Source: Chrysomallon squamiferum
Lineage: Eukaryota > Mollusca > Gastropoda > Neomphalida > Peltospiridae
Length of the DNA stretch: 64,000 nt
Direction of reading: 5' to 3'
NCBI GenBank assembly: GCA_012295275.1
Contig: CM022670.1
Coordinates: 12,072,083 to 12,136,082 of the forward strand
Shown here: piece by piece, positions 1-10,499 of the stretch
Numbering within the stretch: position 1 is the first letter of the stretch
How the letters are laid out: every line of letters starts with the position of its first letter
Made by a program: the position numbers and the translations under genes
The notes under the pieces: model-generated
What the model was told of the DNA's origin: nothing
Database searches by the model: none
What the model saw: the letters and a program-made list of their open reading frames with translations, nothing else

Positions 1-3000
1 AAACAAAGAAATATAACAGAAGTGATATACAAGAATAATAATAATTTAAAATTAAATAATAAATCTGTATATAAAATGAAAGGTCAAAAGAAATAAATTA
101 CATCTGATAAACATTCATGTTTTATATATATAAGACAGAATTTTAAATTTATTAAATATTGCATAATATTGGTTTGCTGGTCATTTTTTATCTTTCATAA
201 AAATATTCTGTTTTATATCTTTGATGCTGTATTGTAAATCTATATTTGTGGTAGAATTAGTTGCGTGTTTATGTTTAGATGAATTATTAATAATTTAAAA
301 AAGACTGTTTAATTTGTGAAATCTACAACCTTTTCTTCAGTTGCACGTTTTACAACATCCCGAGCTTTTTCCATCCAAATGTCCATGTCAAAGTTTCTAA
401 CTTGTCTTCCAAGACGTTTTGAATTCCTGGTTCAGTAGCTTCGAGAATTTCTTGTTTTATTTCTTCGTCATGGAATGTAACTGTAATTAGTCATCGTAAT
501 GCATTATGTATATGTGTTTGTTTATATATATATATATCATAAATACAAAATAAATAAATAGATAAATTATAGTAGATTCCTTTTCTTCCTTTTTTATAAC
601 AAAAAAATCAAATTAAAACAAAACAAAAAATTGTATAGCTATAAAACACAACTCAGACTATACAGTCCAAGAGTTTGTAACATCCATTTTCCTGTGGTTA
701 AGAAAAAAAAAAAAAAAAAAAATAATAATAATAATAAAAAATAAACAAAAAAAAAAATTAAATAAAATAAAATAAATAAATAAATAATAATACAAAGTAA
801 GGAGAAAGAGAACAAAAAATAACATTTCTAGAATTAAGTATAACACAATAACAACGATTATTACATTAACTGTAATGCCATGATAAAGTAAAAGAAGTAA
901 TAGACGACTTACCTGCTTTCATGTACATCATATACTGCTCAGCACAATTAAATCTGATGCCGTCGATTTCAAATTGAGCTGGATGATGCTGACTGAAAGG
1001 CGATTCTTTACCAAAAAACAAAATATATTCTTCTTTAACTTCAGATTTTTCACATTTTGTGTCCTCTTCATAAAGTTTATTTCGAACCTCTGTAATAATT
1101 TCTCCCAGCAGATTCTTTTCCATTCCATTTACTACGGTCTCTGGCTTCAGGCGCCTGTTTACTCAGACCAATGCCCCAGATGCAGTCATGAGGATTACAT
1201 TCCACAAAATGTTTGGGGTACGTTCTAAGTAATATTTTCTTTAGATGTGGATTTTGTGAAAACTGAAATCAAATACAGAAACAAAGAAATATAACAGAAG
1301 TGATATACAAGAATAATAATAATTTAAAATTAAATAATAAATCTGTATATAAAATGAAAGGTCAAAAGAAATAAATTACATCTGATAAACATTCATGTTT
1401 TATATATATAAGACAGAATTTTAAATTTATTAAATATTGCATAATATTGGTTTGCTGGTCATTTTTTATCTTTCATAAAAAATATTCTGTTTTATATCTT
1501 TGATGCTGTATTGTAAATCTATATTTGTGGTAGAATTAGTTGCGTGTTTATGTTTAGATGAATTATTAATAATTTAAAAGACTGTTTAATTTGTGAAATC
1601 TACAACCTTTTCTTCAGTTGCACGTTTTACAACATCCCGAGCTTTTTCCATCCAAATGTCCATGTCAAAGTTTCTAACTTGTCTTCCAAGACGTTTTTGA
1701 ATTCCTGGTTCAGTAGCTTCGAGAATTTCTTGTTTTATTTCTTCGTCATGGAATGTAACTGTAATTAGTCATCGTAATGCATTATGTATATGTGTTTGTT
1801 TATATATATATATATCATAAATACAAAATAAATAAATAGATAAATTATAGTAGATTCCTTTTCTTCCTTTTTATAACAAAATCAAATTAAAACAAAAACA
1901 AAAAAATTGTATAGCTATAAAACACAACTCAGACTATACAGTCGAAGAGTTTGTAACATCCATTTTCCTGTGGTTAAGAAAAAAAAAAAAAAAATAATAA
2001 TAATAATAATAATAATAAAAAGAAAAAAAAAAAAATTAAATAAAATTAAAATAAATAAATAAATAATAATACAAAGTAAGGAGAAAGAGAACAAAAAATA
2101 ACATTTCTAGAATTAAGTATAACACAATAACAACGATTATTACATTAACTGTAATGCCATGATAAAGTAAAAGAAGTAATAGACGACTTACCTGCTTTCA
2201 TGTACATCATATACTGCTCAGCACAATTAAATCTGATGCCGTCGATTTCAAATTGAGCTGGATGATGCTGACTGAAAGGCGATTCTTTACCAAAAACAAA
2301 ATATATTCTTCTTTAACTTCAGATTTTTCACATTTTGTGTCCTCTTCATAAAGTTTATTTCGAACCTCTGTAATAATTTCTCCCAGCAGATTCTTTCCAT
2401 TCCATTTACTACGGTCTCTGGCTTCAGGCGCCTGTTTACTCAGACCAATGCCCCAGATGCAGTCATGAGGATTACATTCCACAAAATGTTTGGGGTAATG
2501 TTTCAAGTAATATTTTCTTTTTTAGATGTGGATTTTATGAAAACTGAAATCAAATACAGAAACAAAGAAATATAACAGAAGTGATATACAAGAATAATAA
2601 TAATTTAAAATTAAATAATAAATCTGTATATAAAAATGAAAGGTCAAAAGAAATAAATTACATCTGATAAACATTCATGTTTTATATATATAAGACAGAA
2701 TTTTAAATTTATTAAATATTGCATAATATTGGTTTGTTGGTCATTTTTTATCTTTCATAAAAATATTCTGTTTTATATCTTTGATGCTGTATTGTAAATC
2801 TATATTTGTGGTAGAATTAGTTGCGTGTTTATGTTTAGATGAATTATTAATAATTTAAAAAGACTGTTTGATTTTGGTAAAATCTACAACCTTTTCTTCA
2901 GTTGCATGTTTTACAACATCCCGGACTTTTTCCATCCAAATGTCCTCATCGACGTTTCTAACTTTTCTTCCAAGACGTGTTTGATTTCTTGGTGTAGTAG

Positions 3001-4802
3001 CCTTAAGAATTTCTTGTTTGATTTCTTCATCGTGGAATGTAACTGTAATTAGTCATCGTAATGCATTATGTACACGTGTTTGTTGTATGTATATGTGTAT
3101 GTATTTATATGTATACATATAAACATATAATAAACAAAATAAATAAAGAGATAAATTATAATAGATTTCTTTTCTTCCTTTCTATTATAAAAAAATAATT
3201 AAAAAAATGGACTTGTATATAGTTATAAAACACGACTCCACCTATACAATCAAATAGTTTGTAACATCGATTTTCATGTTTGCCATACAGTTATCAAAAA
3301 AGAAATCAAGAAAACAAAAAAACCCGAAAAGAATAATAATAATAAATAAAAATAAATAAATAAACATAAATACATAAATAACTAAAATAATAATAATATA
3401 AAGTAAGAAGAACGTGAAGTAAAAATAAGATTTTTAGAATTAAGTATAACACAATAACAACGATTGTTACATTAACTGTAATGCCATGATAAAGTAAAAG
3501 AAGTAATAAACGATTTACCTGCTTTCATGTACATCATATATTGCCAAGCACAATTAAATTTGATGCCGTCGATTTCAAATTCAGCTGGATGATGCTGACT
3601 GAAAGGCGATTGATTACCAAAAAATAAAATATATTCTTCTTTAACTTCAGATTTTGAATGACCTTCAGACTCTGCTTTAGTTTCTGAATATAAATCCGTC
3701 TCTTCCAGGTTTTGCAATTTACTAGCTGCTGCTGAAAGAATTGGTTTCTGATTATGGTTATTTTTTTCACCCATCTGGTCCGATTTATTTTCCATTATTT
3801 CATATTTTCTTTCCTCATCATAAAGTTTATTTCGAACCTCTGTAATAATTTCTCCCAGCAGATTCTTTCCTTTCCATTTACTACGGTCTCTGGCTTTAGG
3901 TTCCGTTTTATTCAGACCAATGCCCCAGATGCAATCATGAGGATTACATTCCACAAATGGTTTGGGGTACGTTTCAAGTAATATTTTCTTTAGATGTGGA
4001 TTTTGTGAAAACTGAAATCAAATACAGAAACAAAGAAATATAACAGAAGTGATATACAATAATAATAATAATAATTTAAAATTAAATAATAAATCTGTAT
4101 ATGAAATGTCAAAAGAAATTAATTACATCTGATGAAGATTAATGTTTCATATATATATGAGACAGAATTTTAAATTCATTAAATATTGCATAATACTGGT
4201 TTACTGGTCATTTTTTTTCTTCTATAAAAATACTCTGTTTTATATCTTTGATGGTCACTGTTGTATTGTAAATATATATTTGTGCTACAATTAGTTGCGT
4301 GTTTATGTTTAGATGAATTATTAATAATTTAATAAGACTATTTAATTTGTAAAATCTACAACCTTTTCTTCAGTTGCTCGTTTTACAACATCCCGAGCTT
4401 TTTCCATCCAAATGTCCATGTCAAAGTTTCTAACTTGTCTTCCAAGACGTTTTTGAATTCCTGGTTCAGTAGCTTCGAGAATTTCTTGTTTTATTTCTTC
4501 GTCATGGAATGTAACTGTAATTAGTCATCGTAATGCATTATGTATATGTGTTTGTTTATATATATATATCATAAATAGAAAATAAATAAATAGATAAATT
4601 ATAGTAGATTCCTTTTCTTCCTTTTTATAACAAAATCAAATTAAAACAAAAACAAAAAAATTGTATAGCTATAAAACACAACTCAGACTATACAGTCCAA
4701 GAGTTTGTAACATCCATTTTCATGTGGTTAAGAAAAACAAAAAACAAATAATAATAATAATAATAATAATACGAAAAAAAAACAAATAAAATAAAATTAA
4801 AA

Positions 4803-4854
<52 letters not shown>

Positions 4855-7333
4855 AATACAAAGTAAGGTGAAAGAGAACAAAAAATAACATTTCTAGAAT
4901 TAAGTATAACACAATAACAACGATTGTTACATTAACTGTAATGCCATGATAAAGTAAAAGAAGTAATAGACGATTTACCTGCTTTCATGTACATCATATA
5001 CTGCTCAGCACAATTAAATCTGATGCCGTCGATTTCAAATTGAGCTGGATGATGCTGACTGAAAGGCGATTCTTTACCAAAAAACAAAATATATTCTTGT
5101 TTAACTTCAGATTTTTCACATTTTGTGTCCTCTTCATAAAGTTTATTTCGAACCTCTGTAATAATTTCTCCCAGCAGATTCTTTCCATTCCATTTACTAC
5201 GGTCTCTGGCTTCAGGCGCCTGTTTACTCAGACCAATGCCCCAGATGCAGTCATGAGGATTACATTCCACAAAATGTTTGGGGTACGTTCTAAGTAATAT
5301 TTTCTTTAGATGTGGATTTTGTGAAAACTGAAATCAAATACAGAAACAAAGAAATATAACAGAAGTGATATACAAGAATAATAATAATTTAAAATTAAAT
5401 AATAAATCTGTATATAAAATGAAAGGTCAAAAGAAATAAATTACATCTGATAAACATTCATGTTTTATATATATAAGACAGAATTTTAAATTTATTAAAT
5501 ATTGCATAATATTGGTTTGCTGGTCATTTTTTATCTTTCATAAAAATATTCTGTTTTATATCTTTGATGCTGTATTGGAAATCTATATTTGTGGTAGAAT
5601 TAGTTGCGTGTTTATGTTTAGATGAATTATTAATAATTTAAATAGACTGTTTAATTTGTGAAATCTACAACCTTTTCTTCAGTTGCACGTTTTACAACAT
5701 CCCGAGCTTTTTCCATCCAAATGTCCATGTCAAAGTTTCTAACTTGTCTTCCAAGACGTTTTTGAATTCCTGGTTCAGTAGCTTCGAGAATTTCTTGTTT
5801 TATTTCTTCGTCATGGAATGTAACTGTAATTAGTCATCGTAATGCATTATGTATATGTGTTTGTTTCTATATATATATCATAAATACAAAATAAATAAAT
5901 AGATAAATTATAATAGTTTCCTTTTCTTCCTTTTTATAACAAAATCAATTTAAAAAAAAAAAAAAAAAAATTTATAGCTATAAAACACAACTCAGACTAT
6001 ACATCCAAGAGTTTGTAACATCGATTTTCATGTGGTTAAGAAAAAAAAAAAAAAAAAAAAAAAAATAATAATAATAATAATAATAATAATAAGAAAAAAA
6101 AAAACAAATAAAATAAAATAAAAATAAATAAATAATAATACAAAGTAAGGAGAAAGAGAACAAAAAATAACATTTCTAGAATTAAGTATAACACAATAAC
6201 AACGATTATTACATTAACTGTAATGCCATGATAAAGTAAAAGAAGTAATAGACGACATACCTGCTTTCATGTACATCATATACTGCTCAGCACAATTAAA
6301 TCTGATGCCGTCGATTTCAAATTGAGCTGGATGATGTTGACTGAAAGGCGATTCTTTACCAAAAAACAAAATATATTCTTCTTTAACTTCAGATTTTTCA
6401 CATTTTGTGTCCTCTTCATAAAGTTTATTTCGAACCTCTGTAATAATTTCTCCCAGCAGATTCTTTCCATTCCATTTACTACGGTCTCTGGCTTCAGGCG
6501 CCTGTTTACTCAGACCAATGCCCCAGATGCAGTCATGAGGATTACATTCCACAAAATGTTTGGGGTACGTTCTAAAGTAATATTTTCTTTAGATGTGGAT
6601 TTTGTGAAAACTGAAATCAAATACAGAAACAAAGAAATATAACAGAAGTGATATACAAGAATAATAATAATTTAAAATTAAATAATAAATCTGTATATAA
6701 AATGAAAGGTCAAAAGAAATTAATTACATCTGATAAACATTCATGTTTTATATATATAAGACAGAATTTTAAATTTATTAAATATTGCATAATATTGGTT
6801 TGCTGGTCATTTTTTATCTTTCATAAAAATATTCTGTTTTATATCTTTGATGCTGTATTGTAAATCTATATTTGTGGTAGAATTAGTTGCGTGTTTATGT
6901 TTAGATGAATTATTAATAATTTAAAAAGACTGTTTAATTTGTGAAATCTACAACCTTTTCTTCAGTTGCACGTTTTACAACATCCCGAGCTTTTTTCTAT
7001 CCAAATGTCCATGTCAAAGTTTCTAACTTGTCTTCCAAGACGTTTTGAATTCCTGGTTCAGTAGCTTCGAGAATTTCTTGTTTTATTTCTTCGTCATGGA
7101 ATGTAACTGTAATTAGTCATCGTAATGCATTATGTATATGTGTTTGTTTCTATATATATATCATAAATACAAAATAAATAAATAGATAAATTATAATAGT
7201 TTCCTTTTCTTCCTTTTTATAACAAAATCAATTTAAAAAAAAAAAAAAAAAATTTATAGCTATAAAACACAACTCAGACTATACAGTCCAAGAGTTTGTA
7301 ACATCGATTTTCATGTGGTTAAGAAAAAAAAAA

Positions 7334-7365
<32 letters not shown>

Positions 7366-8593
7366 GAAAAAAAAAAACAAATAAAATAAAATAAAAATAA
7401 ATAAATAATAATACAAAGTAAGGAGAAAGAGAACAAAAAATAACATTTCTAGAACTAAGTATAACACAATAACAACGATTATTACATTAACTGTAATGCC
7501 ATGATAAAGTAAAAGAAGTAATAGACGACATACCTGCTTTCATGTACATCATATACTGCTCAGCACAATTAAATCTGATGCCGTCGATTTCAAATTGAGC
7601 TGGATGATGTTGACTGAAAGGCGATTCTTTACCAAAAAACAAAATATATTCTTGTTTAACTTCAGATTTTTCACATTTTGTGTCCTCTTCATAAAGTTTA
7701 TTTCGAACCTCTGTAATAATTTCTCCCAGCAGATTCTTTCCATTCCATTTACTACGGTCTCTGGCTTCAGGCGCCTGTTTACTCAGACCAATGCCCCAGA
7801 TGCAGTCATGAGGATTACATTCCACAAAATGTTTGGGGTACGTTCTAAGTAATATTTTCTTTAGATGTGGATTTTGTGAAAACTGAAATCAAATACAGAA
7901 ACAAAGAAATATAACAGAAGTGATATACAAGAATAATAATAATTTAAAATTAAATAATAAATCTGTATATAAAATGAAAGGTCAAAAGAAATTAATTACA
8001 TCTGATAAACATTCATGTTTTATATATATAAGACAGAATTTTAAATTTATTAAATATTGCATAATATTGGTTTGCTGGTCATTTTTATCTTTCATAAAAA
8101 TATTCTGTTTTATATCTTTGATGCTGTATTGTAAATCTATATTTGTGGTAGAATTAGTTGCGTGTTTATGTTTAGATGAATTATTAATAATTTAAAAAGA
8201 CTGTTTAATTTGTGAAATCTACAACCTTTTCTTCAGTTGCACGTTTTACAACATCCCGAGCTTTTTCCATCCAAATGTCCATGTCAAAGTTTCTAACTTG
8301 TCTTCCAAGACGTTTTTGAATTCCTGGTTCAGTAGCTTCGAGAATTTCTTGTTTTATTTCTTCGTCATGGAATGTAACTGTAATTAGTCATCGTAATGCA
8401 TTATGTATATGTGTTTGTTTCTATATATATATCATAAATACAAAATAAATAAATAGATAAATTATAATAGTTTCCTTTTCTTCCTTTTTATAACAAAATC
8501 AATTTAAAAAAAAAAAAAAAAAATTTATAGCTATAAAACACAACTCAGACTATACAGTCCAAGAGTTTGTAACATCGATTTTCATGTGGTTGG

Positions 8594-8628
<35 letters not shown>

Positions 8629-10392
8629 ATAATAATAATAAAAAAAAAAACAAACAAAATAAAATAAAATAAAAAATAAATAAATAATAATACAAAGTAA
8701 GGAGAAAGAGAACAAAAAATAACATTTCTAGAATTAAGTATAACACAATAACAACGATTATTACATTAACTGTAATGCCATGATAAAGTAAAAGAAGTAA
8801 TAGACGACATACCTGCTTTCATGTACATCATATACTGCTCAGCACAATTAAATCTGATGCCGTCGATTTCAAATTGAGCTGGATGATGTTGACTGAAAGG
8901 CGATTCTTTACCAAAAAACAAAATATATTCTTCTTTAACTTCAGATTTTTCACATTTTGTGTCCTCTTCATAAAGTTTATTTCGAACCTCTGTAATAATT
9001 TCTCCCAGCAGATTCTTTCCATTCCATTTACTACGGTCTCTGGCTTCAGGCGCCTGTTTACTCAGACCAATGCCCCAGATGCAGTCATGAGGATTACATT
9101 CCACAAAATGTTTGGGGTACGTTCTAAGTAATATTTTCTTTAGATGTGGATTTTGTGAAAACTGAAATCAAATACAGAAACAAAGAAATATAACAGAAGT
9201 GATATACAAGAATAATAATAATTTAAAATTAAATAATAAATCTGTATATAAAATGAAAGGTCAAAAGAAATAAATTACATCTGATAAACATTCATGTTTT
9301 ATATATATAAGACAGAATTTTAAATTTATTAAATATTGCATAATATTGGTTTGCTGGTCATTTTTATCTTTCATAAAAATATTCTGTTTTATATATTTGA
9401 TGCTGTATTGTAAATCTATATTTGTGGTAGAATTAGTTGCGTGTTTATGTTTAGATGAATTATTAATAATTTAAAAAGACTGTTTAATTTGTGAAATCTA
9501 CAACCTTTTCTTCAGTTGCACGTTTTACAACATCCCGAGCTTTTTCCATCCAAATGTCCATGTCAAAGTTTCTAACTTGTCTTCCAAGACGTTTTTGAAT
9601 TCCTGGTTCAGTAGCTTCGAGAATTTCTTGTTTTATTTCTTCGTCATGGAATGTAACTGTAATTAGTCATCGTAATGCATTATGTATATGTGTTTGTTTA
9701 TATATATATATCATAAATACAAAATAAATAAATAGATAAATTATAATAGTTTCCTTTTCTTCCTTTTTATAACAAAATCAAATTTAAAAAAAAAAAAAAA
9801 AAAATTTATAGCTATAAAACACAACTCAGACTATACAGTCCAAGAGTTTGTAACATCGATTTTCATGTGGTTAAGAAAAAAAAAAAAAAAAAAAAATAAA
9901 AAAAATAATAAAAAAAAAAAAAAAAAAATAAAATAAAATAAAAATAAATAAATAATAATAATACAAAGTAAGGAGAAAGAGAACAAAAAATAACATTTCA
10001 AGAATTAAGTATAACACAATAACAACGATTATTACATTAACTGTAATGCCATGATAAAGTAAAAGAAGCCATAGACGACTTATACCTGCTTTCATGTACA
10101 TCATATACTGCTCAGCACAATTAAATCTGATGCCGTCGATTTCAAATTGAGCTGGATGATGCTGACTGAAAGGCGATTCTTTACCAAAAAACAAAATATA
10201 TTCTTCTTTAACTTCAGATTTTGAATGGTCCTGGTTTTGTTTAGGATGATGTTTTGATTCGTCTGTGAACTCCGATTTTCTACGAGATATCGGTTTCTGG
10301 TTTTGGTTTCGGTTTCTGTTCGTATATTGATTATGACCCATGCAGTTATTTTCCTTTTTCTCACGGTTTGTGTTTTTTGGTACTGAATCCAT
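1..10392 (-). CDS. Poly-NADAR gene: tandem NADAR-domain protein, partial (continues past position 1)
   Basis: Seen: 16 minus-strand exons with GT-AG borders form a chain of NADAR domains. The order is start exon 10392-10086, then B8 9656-9505, A7 9161-8813, B7 8377-8226, A6 7882-7534, B6 7106-6955, A5 6610-6261, B5 5823-5672, A4 5327-4979, B4 4514-4363, A3 4011-3519, B3 3042-2891, A2 2543-2192, B2 1758-1607, A1 1262-913, B1 480-330. Each intact domain shows FFGKESPFSQ, then CAEQYMMY, then DIWMEK, then DCIWGIG and NLLGEII. Known: NADAR proteins include YbiA-type N-glycosidases of riboflavin-pathway intermediates and hydrolases that remove ADP-ribose from guanine bases. The conserved Glu, Trp and Asp of the family appear to be those in AEQY, DIW and HDCIWG (assignment from memory). 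Intact A+B is 501 nt, so reading frame is kept across units. B6, A5, A2, A1 and B1 carry frame lesions. Start codon is uncertain: ATG 10392 or 10341 is likely. Inference: a multi-domain cytosolic or nuclear enzyme acting on ADP-ribose-type substrates. Confidence 0.82.
330..480 (-). pseudogene. Poly-NADAR exon B1, middle of domain 8, one-base deletion
   Basis: 151 nt instead of 152. The plus-strand T run 417-420 is one base short, at the same place as in B6, shifting the frame at GIQKRLGRQ. It is followed by intron up to the window edge, with the next exon A just outside. Confidence 0.72.
913..1262 (-). pseudogene. Poly-NADAR exon A1, end of domain 7 and start of domain 8, one-base insertion
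   Basis: 350 nt. The plus-strand T run 1116-1119 has four bases where other copies have three, shifting the frame at the SKWNGKNLLG segment. Both halves are otherwise conserved. Confidence 0.72.
1607..1758 (-). CDS. Poly-NADAR exon B2, middle of domain 7, open
   Basis: 152 nt, matching the consensus B exon (FHDEEIK, RLGRQVRNF, DIWMEKARD). It lies downstream of the nonsense codon in A2, so it is translated only if that exon is bypassed or the stop is not real. Confidence 0.7.
2192..2543 (-). pseudogene. Poly-NADAR exon A2, end of domain 6 and start of domain 7, disrupted
   Basis: 352 nt with four differences in length or frame. The third codon is TAA (plus 2535-2537) where others have CAA. 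There are three extra bases in the T run near 2518-2523, one inserted base near 2497-2501, and one missing base in the A run 2292-2296 that breaks FFGKES. If spliced normally, translation ends at the third codon. It is the most damaged exon and the only one with a clear nonsense substitution. Confidence 0.75.
2891..3042 (-). CDS. Poly-NADAR exon B3, middle of domain 6, divergent but open
   Basis: 152 nt. Substitutions against consensus include ILKATTPRNQTRLGRK, NVDEDIW and VRDVVKHA. The Trp is retained. It forms the same domain as the AEQY-to-AWQY start in A3, so domain 6 keeps Trp but not Glu. Confidence 0.78.
3519..4011 (-). CDS. Poly-NADAR exon A3, divergent, with a 48-codon longer linker and Glu-to-Trp change
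   Basis: 493 nt, exactly 48 codons longer than the other A exons, open throughout. The C-terminal half keeps DCIWGIGLNK and NLLGEII. The linker then contains ENKSDQMGEKNNHNQKP and a Glu-rich segment before HSKSEVKEEY. The next domain begins FFGNQSPFSQ, and its NCAEQY site reads NCAWQY, so the conserved Glu is lost. The HSKSEVKEEY junction matches the start exon, suggesting the long linker is ancestral and the short one a deletion derivative. The domain beginning here may be catalytically dead. Confidence 0.82.
4363..4514 (-). CDS. Poly-NADAR exon B4, middle of domain 5, intact
   Basis: 152 nt and open. The exon matches the consensus, while the sequence after its donor is closer to that of the divergent unit, consistent with a recombination boundary near here. 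Confidence 0.78.
4979..5327 (-). CDS. Poly-NADAR exon A4, end of domain 4 and start of domain 5, intact
   Basis: 349 nt with all motifs (DCIWGIG, NLLGEII, FFGKESPF, AEQYMMY). It carries the SEVKQEY linker variant shared with A6. Its donor, gtaaatcg, is shared with A3. No lesion. Confidence 0.82.
5672..5823 (-). CDS. Poly-NADAR exon B5, middle of domain 4, intact
   Basis: 152 nt, phases 1 to 0, with FHDEEIK, RLGRQVRNF and DIWMEKARD. The five-T run that is short in B1 and B6 has its full length here. Confidence 0.8.
6261..6610 (-). pseudogene. Poly-NADAR exon A5, end of domain 3 and start of domain 4, one-base insertion
   Basis: 350 nt rather than 349: an extra A lies in the plus-strand run at 6574-6576. 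On the coding strand this turns CTT AGA into CTT TAG, a stop twelve codons after the acceptor. Downstream the exon is otherwise fully conserved (DCIWGIG, FFGKESPF, AEQYMMY). The lack of further decay suggests a very recent mutation or an assembly error. Confidence 0.72.
6955..7106 (-). pseudogene. Poly-NADAR exon B6, middle of domain 3, frame broken by two compensating indels
   Basis: Total length is still 152 nt, but a T run (417-420 equivalent) at 7043-7046 is one base short, and a T run at 6991-6996 is one base long with a nearby substitution. Between them the frame is shifted, covering the RLGRQVRN to DIW part, and an in-frame TAG is met just after the shifted Trp region. Splice sites are intact. 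This is either real decay or consensus error in homopolymers. Confidence 0.7.
7534..7882 (-). CDS. Poly-NADAR exon A6, end of domain 2 and start of domain 3, intact
   Basis: 349 nt with DCIWGIG, NLLGEII, FFGKESPF and AEQYMMY. The linker reads SEVKQEY instead of SEVKEEY, a variant shared only with exon A4. The codon pair around QHH shares a silent T with A5 and A7. The exon is therefore a mosaic of two variant groups. Confidence 0.82.
8226..8377 (-). CDS. Poly-NADAR exon B7, middle of domain 2, intact
   Basis: 152 nt, with coding content near-identical to B8 (FHDEEIK, RLGRQVRNF, DIWMEKARD, ATEEK). The donor is again gttgta. No frame lesion. Confidence 0.8.
8813..9161 (-). CDS. Poly-NADAR exon A7, end of domain 1 and start of domain 2, intact
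   Basis: 349 nt. The acceptor is followed by FSQNPHLKKILLRTYPKHF, DCIWGIGLSK, NLLGEIITEVR, the short linker YEEDTKCEKSEVKEEY, then FFGKESPFSQ and CAEQYMMYMKA. The domain boundary thus lies inside the exon. Donor gtatgtcg is shared with A5 and A6. No lesion seen. Confidence 0.82.
9505..9656 (-). CDS. Poly-NADAR exon B8, middle of domain 1, intact
   Basis: 152 nt, phase 1 to phase 0. Acceptor attacag, then codons for VTFHDEEIKQEILEATEP, RLGRQVRNF, DIWMEKARDVV and ATEEK. The donor after the last codon is gttgta, a weak GT donor used by all B exons. Its length equals that of exon 2 of the single-domain gene at 14802-14953. The Trp in DIW is likely an active-site residue of the family. Confidence 0.8.
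10086..10392 (-). CDS. Poly-NADAR gene, start exon (leader plus N-terminal part of domain 1)
   Basis: Begins with a polar, basic, Asn/Gln/Lys-rich leader (MDSVPKNTNREKKENN, then RNRNQNQKP), then the domain start KSEVKEEYILFFGKESPF and AEQYMMYMKA. It ends in phase 1 at GCAG with donor gtataagt, unlike the gtaagt or gtatgt donors of the internal A exons. It lacks the C-terminal domain half found at the front of every other A exon, which marks it as the true 5' end of the coding array. The frame is open upstream to 10470; ATG 10341 is an alternative start. No 5' untranslated exon was identified. Confidence 0.75.
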
Positions 10393-10499
10393 GCTTCGGT
10401 TATTCGGTATATATGTCATAAAATAAAATAAAGTCAAGCCATTAAGGTGACAATGTACAGAATGTTGCAATCCGTAACTTCCTTACTTTTATTATTGTT

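Larger units (their letters stand above)
1..10090. repeat. Head-to-tail tandem array of about 1.28-1.46 kb units
   Basis: Eight copies of the A/B exon pair with their introns lie in direct orientation. Spacing between successive exon-A 3' ends is 1279, 1273, 1282, 1460, 1327 and 1279 bp. Introns are nearly as similar as exons, including runs such as ttaaatattgcataatattgg and a variable poly-A plus (AAT)n tract in every unit. This points to recent duplication or ongoing homogenisation. The unit at about 2.9-4.0 kb is the divergent one in exons and introns. The left edge of the window falls within the intron that follows the next exon A, so the array continues. Confidence 0.95.

Noticed and set aside
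866-9022. Second minus-strand frame through exon A (64-66 codons, ending LKSTASDLIVLSSI)
   Set aside because: Out of frame with the conserved NADAR motifs; another shadow of the same exon.
974-9131. Recurrent plus-strand open frames within the array (about 85 codons, starting MSWMMLTERR)
   Set aside because: They are antisense shadows of exon A and recur because the unit recurs. No splice or coding logic on the plus strand.
1-10090. CRISPR-like or satellite reading of the direct repeats
   Set aside because: Units are over 1.2 kb and contain spliced, motif-bearing exons, with no short repeat-spacer structure.
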